This document shows positions 59,090 through 64,000 of a stretch of DNA of 64,000 nucleotides, piece after piece. Both the position numbers and the translations under genes were made by a program. The number at the start of each line of letters is the position of its first letter. The stretch's first letter is position 1. Under the pieces are notes generated by a model. It saw only the letters and a program-made list of their open reading frames with translations, had not been told where the DNA came from and did not search any database. Source of the stretch: Cryptomeria japonica (lineage: Eukaryota > Streptophyta > Pinopsida > Cupressales > Cupressaceae); assembly GCF_030272615.1 (NCBI RefSeq), contig NC_081409.1, positions 873,698,626 to 873,762,625 on the forward strand, in the 5' to 3' direction.

Positions 59090-60750
59090 TGTTGGGGTGG
59101 GAAAGCGAGATCGGGTGACTAGGACCTAATCCCACTTTTGCCAATACATTGGGAATACAAAAGAGCCTAGGGAGATAGATCAATTTGGCTACTTCTTGTG
59201 AGAAAGAGAGAGCCAAGGATTACCTCTTATGGTTTCCATTCCTCTTGTTGCAAATGATGAGAAAAACTAGGGTTTGAATGATCAACTAGACTAGGAGATA
59301 AAGAATGAAGCATAAATGAACTGGAAATTGAACAAACTCGCAGATCTGAAACTAAGATACTAAAAGAATGAAAGGGGGGGGATTTTGGATGTGTGCCTGA
59401 TGCTGCAAACTGAGTCAAACTAACCAGGACTAGGGTGCCATGCCACTATCCCTGATGATCTGACAAAGAGGTGTAACTGTCAGACTGTAATTCTGAGATC
59501 TTGAACTTGTATACTACTAAAAATCACTAAAAAGTGGAGGGACCATGGTGCCACACCATTATCATAGGTAGTACTAGGGCACCATGCCCCTATCCTTGAT
59601 AGTTTTCTATAAATTTGAGACTTTTGGGTGGTTCCAATGTCATTTCCAAATCTGAAACTGCTTTCCGGTACTTGTTCTTGCACTTGCAACTAAAAAGGGA
59701 AGTTTTGGGTGGCTATATAGGGTTTTGCCTTAGTGAAACCCCATGTGTTGGTGATTTCCACCTCCACAAATAGCCGATAAAGTACTAAAACTATGTGTGC
59801 TATAACCTTGTGTGTATGCAAGATCCTAAAATGAAAGAAACTAGAGCTACCCTATGCATGAGAGTAAACCCTAAATGTAAATGTAAATGTAATGCCAATG
59901 CTTCAAACCAAATATGCTAAATGATCTAAAGCATGAATGTAAATGTGCTAATTGATGTAAAGAAACTCATACAAAGACACATAAATAACATGAAATGATA
60001 CCAATCCCTAAGGGAGAGATATTGCCACTAGATCTCTTATTACTCATGAATATCTTCAAGGCCCCTAATTGATGATGAATGCTTGATGAAATATTGTTGA
60101 ATGTTTTTGAAGAATTCACATAGGCTGCTCTTTCACTACATAGAAGGCTCCTTATGCTCGCTCCAATAGTTTTTTCCTAGATTCGATTAGATGCCTTCAA
60201 ATCAAGAAAGAGAGCTCTTATGTATTAAACCCTAAATCTTAATTTTGACTTAATTCCATCTTTAGGATGACCTAAGAATTGAATTTCCTACCAATGTTTT
60301 GCAGTTATGCATTATAATATCATAGAATTATTCTCCTGAAAGTTCAGGAAAAAAGTCAAGGACCATATGCACTTTCGCTATGGTCCAACCAAATTTTCAC
60401 CAAATTTTTAGGGTCGTTGGATATGATGATATTAAAGAGAATCCCAAAGTTACAACTGATTTCGAGGTGTTATGATATGTGAAATTGGGTCTTAAAGGTC
60501 GAAATAGGACATAATTAAGATTTATGATTAAATGATTTTCTGGAGGAATAAAATGAAAAGGGGCACACTTAGGGTAAAGGGCCCAATTTTATAATGTGGG
60601 GAGTGATGAAACGAGACTTTATATTTAATTAAAATAATTAATTAAATTCTTAAAGGGAATTATAATGCAAGATGCAAACACACTAAGGCGAGTGCTAAGC
60701 CAAGTGTGAAATTGTACCACACTAGTAAGGGTGTACAATTTATGACACTA
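59090..60750 (-). repeat. D 5' LTR
   Basis: It matches 37684-39342 throughout, with many substitutions, so D is clearly older than K. It ends next to ACAAATA. Confidence 0.85.
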
Positions 60751-61452
60751 ACAAATATTATTAATTTTGCTTCAATTATACTAGACATGGTTAATATGAG
60801 GATACATGGTATAATACATTGGTTACATGTGTTAACCTCTCCCTCATATGGGTAGTTGAGTTACACACCCTATTTTGAATTTTTGTGTGGCCTCTTATAA
60901 CCACTATCTCTATCTAAGTAGGTTATGCCACATGTTCTAGAACTCACTAAGAAGGTTGAACCTCCTATATTTTATGGGTTGTTTGATTTATTGCACCTTC
61001 TGGATGTGCAGGCCTTTATTTTTCTATATATACGTCACTTTTCTCTCACCTAAACTAGTTCAGTGAGATTAATAAGACTATTCTCAAAATATCTTGCATT
61101 TGTCTTCATTTCTATATTTCAAGATTCTCTCCATTCTACTAATTTTATCTTTGATCATTTCTCAATTATAGTTACATATAATCTATGAATAGCATCAAAT
61201 CCTAGATCAATTCTCACTTCTCATAGAATCTAATAGGACTTGAATTCTCCTCAACATCTCTCATGAAGTTAAAGTTAAAAAAATTGATTGCGTTTAAAGC
61301 CACCATTAAAAAATTGAAACTCGTACTTTTATAATCAATTATCATAATGAAACTATATAAAAAATGTTAACAAAAGTAATCATAGATCCCTATGACCAAT
61401 TTGTACAATTAATCAATATTATTTGTAATAATGAAGCTAAATAGGTAAATAG
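60751..61452 (+). other. Probable LTR debris between D and I, no gene seen
   Basis: Text such as 'ccttctggatgtgcaggcctttatttttctatatata' followed by 'gagattaataagactattctca' (about 60995-61095) has the look of the promoter and R region of a copia LTR. No termini or second copy were found. Confidence 0.35.
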
Positions 61453-62578
61453 TGTTGGCAAGAGACATTGTATTGATTATCAGATGTTGTCATTGATGGA
61501 AACTAGAGTTAGACATTCAGTCAACAATCCATGATTCATTCATACAAGAAGATTGATTGAGGTCTAGCAAGGTCTAGTGAGAAGAATAGGGCATCTGATA
61601 GAGTGTACAATATTTTGGTTGGTAGATCAGTTGTGTTGAGTGTTTGGTGTTTCAAATATCGAAGATGTATTTTGGATGTGTAAATTACCTTATTCCAGGT
61701 GTGTGGCATCTAGTGTTGAGTCCTATGTAAATTGGAAGATTCAGTAGACATTTTTTTGGTAGAACAGTGTTCATCAGTAGTAACGTGTAAAGGTTCATTG
61801 TGTGGATCATGCAAAGTAATTTTCGCAGTGTTTTGTGTCTTAAAGGTTAGTGAGCCTACATGTGGGAAGCATGTGGACAATTTATTTTGGTCTGCTTGGT
61901 TGTTTTTGGATTGGATTTAGCCGACCTTGGTTAACACATTTCAGTTGTGTGCTATGCAGTTTTTGGGCCGACTTGAAATAGATCTAGTTTGATATTGTTG
62001 ATATATATGAGTGATTGATTTAATCATTTTTTGATATTCTGGGTATGTATGATGTGTGTATGAGTGATTGTGAATAATTTCAAGTGTACAATTGAAAAAT
62101 TGGTGCTAAGGAATATAGTAGAATATCATAACAAAGCAATGTTGCAGAGTTGAGTAAGATACACTATTTTGTGCTTAACTAGAACTTTTTTGGCATTTGT
62201 AGATGTTGTTTATCAGTTCAAACATTCCAATTATTATATGTAATCTTTTGTAAGGTAGTGAGCCTTCTAGGTTTGTAGCCCTTAATTGTAATTGAGCAGT
62301 GAACTCTAGCCAGTGTGGCTGAATGCAAGTACATTCCCTTTATGTAATATTTGTATATTTCTAATAGAGTATATTAATATTGTGGGTTTGAATCACATCG
62401 TGATTTTTTTCCTTAACTGGGTTTCCAGATAAAAATCTTGGTTTTATTGTTGTTTGCTTTGTGCTTTTGCACTTTACTTTTATTTATTTGCATCAAGTGG
62501 TTTAAAGGTCAAATTCAGAATGCAAAAATTTGTTGAACACTAATTCACCCTCCCTCTCAACGTTCCTTGATTCCAATA
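61453..62578 (+). repeat. I 5' LTR
   Basis: Starts TGTTGGCAAGAGAC, with the shared 'gatgttgtcattgatggaaac' motif, and ends at a degraded CCAATA (family CTAACA). The C-rich tract near 62547-62556 is as in the other copia LTRs. Confidence 0.8.
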
Positions 62579-62646
62579 ATTGGTATCAGAGCCTAGTTCC
62601 TTGGAAGAAGCCTATGAGCTTGAGGAGAATCTAGGAAAGTGAATCA

Positions 62647-63460
62647 ATGGATTTTGGTAGTTTGAAGCAACAACTTGTTGTAGAACTTGAGGATCTTGAT
62701 CAAGCACAAGTTGAGGTCTAACGAGTGAAAGTAAACCTTAAGGATGCTGAGAAATTCATTGACACATTGAAGGATCAGTTGAACAAGTCAAGGGAGAAGA
62801 GAAAGGAGCTTGTTGATCAACTTAAATAGAAATAAATTCAAGGCATTGATGAAGAAGCCTTGAAGAAAAAGACAAAAGAATCTAACACAATTGCTAGAGA
62901 TAATACAGTCCAAAAGAATGAGATGGAAGCCATTGTGATGAGATTGATAAAAGAGATTGAAGAGAGGAAGAAGAATGAGGAGAACCTTTCTCAATCCTTG
63001 AAAGAAAATTTGGAAGAATGTTGCAGACTTGAGAGTGAGAATGGTGAACTAAAGCTTGACCTACAAGACTCAAGACAACATGAGGAAGACCTTGAAAGAT
63101 AGATTATTCTTCTTAGATATGATCTTTATGTTGCAAATGAGTACAACGAGAAGTTGTAGGTCATCTTAGACAAACTTGTTGAGATGCTTGCAAGCCAAAG
63201 ATCCCTAATGATACTCAAGCTCTTGGATTTGAGAAAGGTGAAAGCTCCAAATTAGCACACGAGAAAAAAAACTTAAGAAGGCCATAGGTAAGGCAACCTA
63301 ATGCTCATAAATTCAATGGTTACTATTTTGTTTCCAATAAACTTGGTCTTATGGCTAGTCAATACAAAAATAGGATGAATATAATAATGGTCCATCTTTT
63401 ACCGATCAATGTTTCAAATGTAATAAGTATGGCCATAAGGAAAATTTTTGGTGTAAATAA
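62647..63460 (+). pseudogene. I ORF1: gag-like coiled coil plus zinc knuckles, broken
   Basis: ATG 62647 (MDFGSLKQQLVVELEDLDQ) is placed like the T-family ORF1 start. Coiled coil extends to about 63190, including KEIEERKKNEENLSQSL and ENGELKLDL, which align with DRKKNEEDL and ENDMLKTDL of T1-T3. A first knuckle is almost erased (near 63320); the second, CFKCNKYGHKENFWC (near 63412), keeps C-C-H. Six or more stops. It is a further lineage of the same ORF1. Confidence 0.7.
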
Positions 63461-63551
63461 TTATTCATCATGGATATTATTACACCTTACTTAAGTTTAC
63501 TTGGGTACATGCATTTAATAGTAGTTTGGGTATGAGACACTTGGGTGTTTG

Positions 63552-64000
63552 TGTTAGGTCCCGAAGACAACTGAGAGGTGGGGGGGGGGGGGTGAATCAG
63601 TTGTCCAATAAATTCAAACCAAAATTAACTTAACAAAAACTTAATCCTTAATGCTGGTAAACCAAACTTTATGTGGATAGACAGTTTTATTAGTTAATTG
63701 CAGTACCGGTAAAAATTAATGCATGAAATAGAAAGACAATAACATCCACAACACATAACACAAATATTTGTATGTGGAAACCCTGTAAGGGGAAAAAACA
63801 TGGTGGGAAGCCTTAGCCACAATAAAATGATACTACTGCAGATATTATGTGTGTATAATATGAAGTCTGCACATGCAGAAAGGCCAACTGCCTAGAGCTC
63901 ACTGCTCAATCACAAAATGAGAGTCACACTGACTACAATTGGATGGTTAAATCCAATGATAATGTACTACTCAAAATAGCATCTTCATATGCTGGATTCA
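63552..64000 (-). repeat. J 3' LTR start (element extends beyond the window)
   Basis: TGTTAGGTCC followed by a G-rich run (63581-63592) and 'gtgaatcag' is the reversed end of a copia-type LTR. Further in, 'cacataacacaaatatttgtatgtggaaaccc' and 'ctgcctagagctcactgctcaa' match the T-family LTR body in reverse. It breaks element I. The rest lies to the right of the window. Confidence 0.7.

Larger units (their letters stand above)
37684..60750 (-). mobile_element. Element D: Ty3-type element, protease only, host of nested T3 and K
   Basis: LTRs 37684-39342 and 59090-60750 match along their length. The interior, without the insert 43485-57962, is about 5.3 kb. Reverse-strand order: 5' LTR (right), primer-site sequence, acidic/proline-rich ORF with a retroviral-type protease, polypurine tract (39357-39343), 3' LTR (left). 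ACAAATA occurs at 37676-37682 and 60751-60757 and is the likely target duplication. No RT, RNase H or integrase is visible. Primer site and polypurine tract match K. Confidence 0.8.
61453..63551 (+). mobile_element. Element I: 5' part of a copia-type element with ORF1
   Basis: A 1.1 kb LTR (61453-62578), primer site TGGTATCAGAGC (62581-62592) and a degraded ORF1 related to that of T1-T3. The element is cut at about 63551 by J, so whether it carried ORF2 or pol cannot be seen. Confidence 0.75.

Overview
This window looks like intergenic DNA from a large, repeat-rich plant nuclear genome. It is AT-rich, has no host gene I can recognise, and about 95% of it can be assigned to LTR retrotransposons and their relics. 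Plant features are the initiator-Met primer sites of Ty1/copia type (TGGTATCAGAGC), a Ty3/gypsy gag-protease of Tat/Ogre-like type, and many stops of the CAG->TAG, CAA->TAA and CGA->TGA kind expected from decay of methylated DNA. A gymnosperm (conifer or yew-like) is my best guess from the old nested-element texture; that is inference, not proof.

Layout. 1-785: a decayed LTR. 790-1791: a reverse-strand relic of an unusual second gene (ORF2). 1792-5657: the 5' half of a decayed autonomous Ty1/copia element (gag, protease, integrase, start of reverse transcriptase). It is cut at 5657 by element T1 (5658-35525, + strand). T1 is itself split three times: in its 5' LTR by element E (5773-15007, +, Ty3-like primer site, one ~900-codon unknown ORF), beside E by element T2 (15008-21360, -), and in ORF2 by element H (24430-32356, -, clean GATAT target duplication). 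35526-36800: a reverse-strand LTR relic. 36800-37683: microsatellites. 37684-60750: a three-level nest. Outer element D (-, Ty3-like, protease only) contains T3 (43485-57962, +), which contains K (45232-53046, -, gag-protease only, perfect CTTGT target duplication). 60751-61452: probable LTR debris. 61453-63551: element I (+, LTR plus ORF1). 63552-64000: start of element J (-).

The notable system is a group of copia-type elements with no reverse transcriptase, integrase or RNase H: T1, T2, T3 and the divergent H, with I and the 790-1791 relic as further relatives. T1-T3 and H have an initiator-Met primer site and a SIRE-like polypurine tract. They encode ORF1, a coiled coil followed by four or five tandem CCHC zinc knuckles, and ORF2, a protein of about 1,100 codons. 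ORF2 has a conserved N-terminal domain, a basic patch and coiled coils, and I do not recognise its family. ORF2 is recognisable across clearly different LTR families, so it appears to be an old, retained gene rather than random captured DNA. These elements presumably borrowed polymerase and integrase from an autonomous partner.

E, D and K share a different primer site (TGGTGAAYCCGACGTGAA-like). They are also polymerase-less, so at least seven of the identifiable elements here look non-autonomous. Every coding region is broken by stops or frameshifts, so nothing in the window is likely to make an intact protein now.
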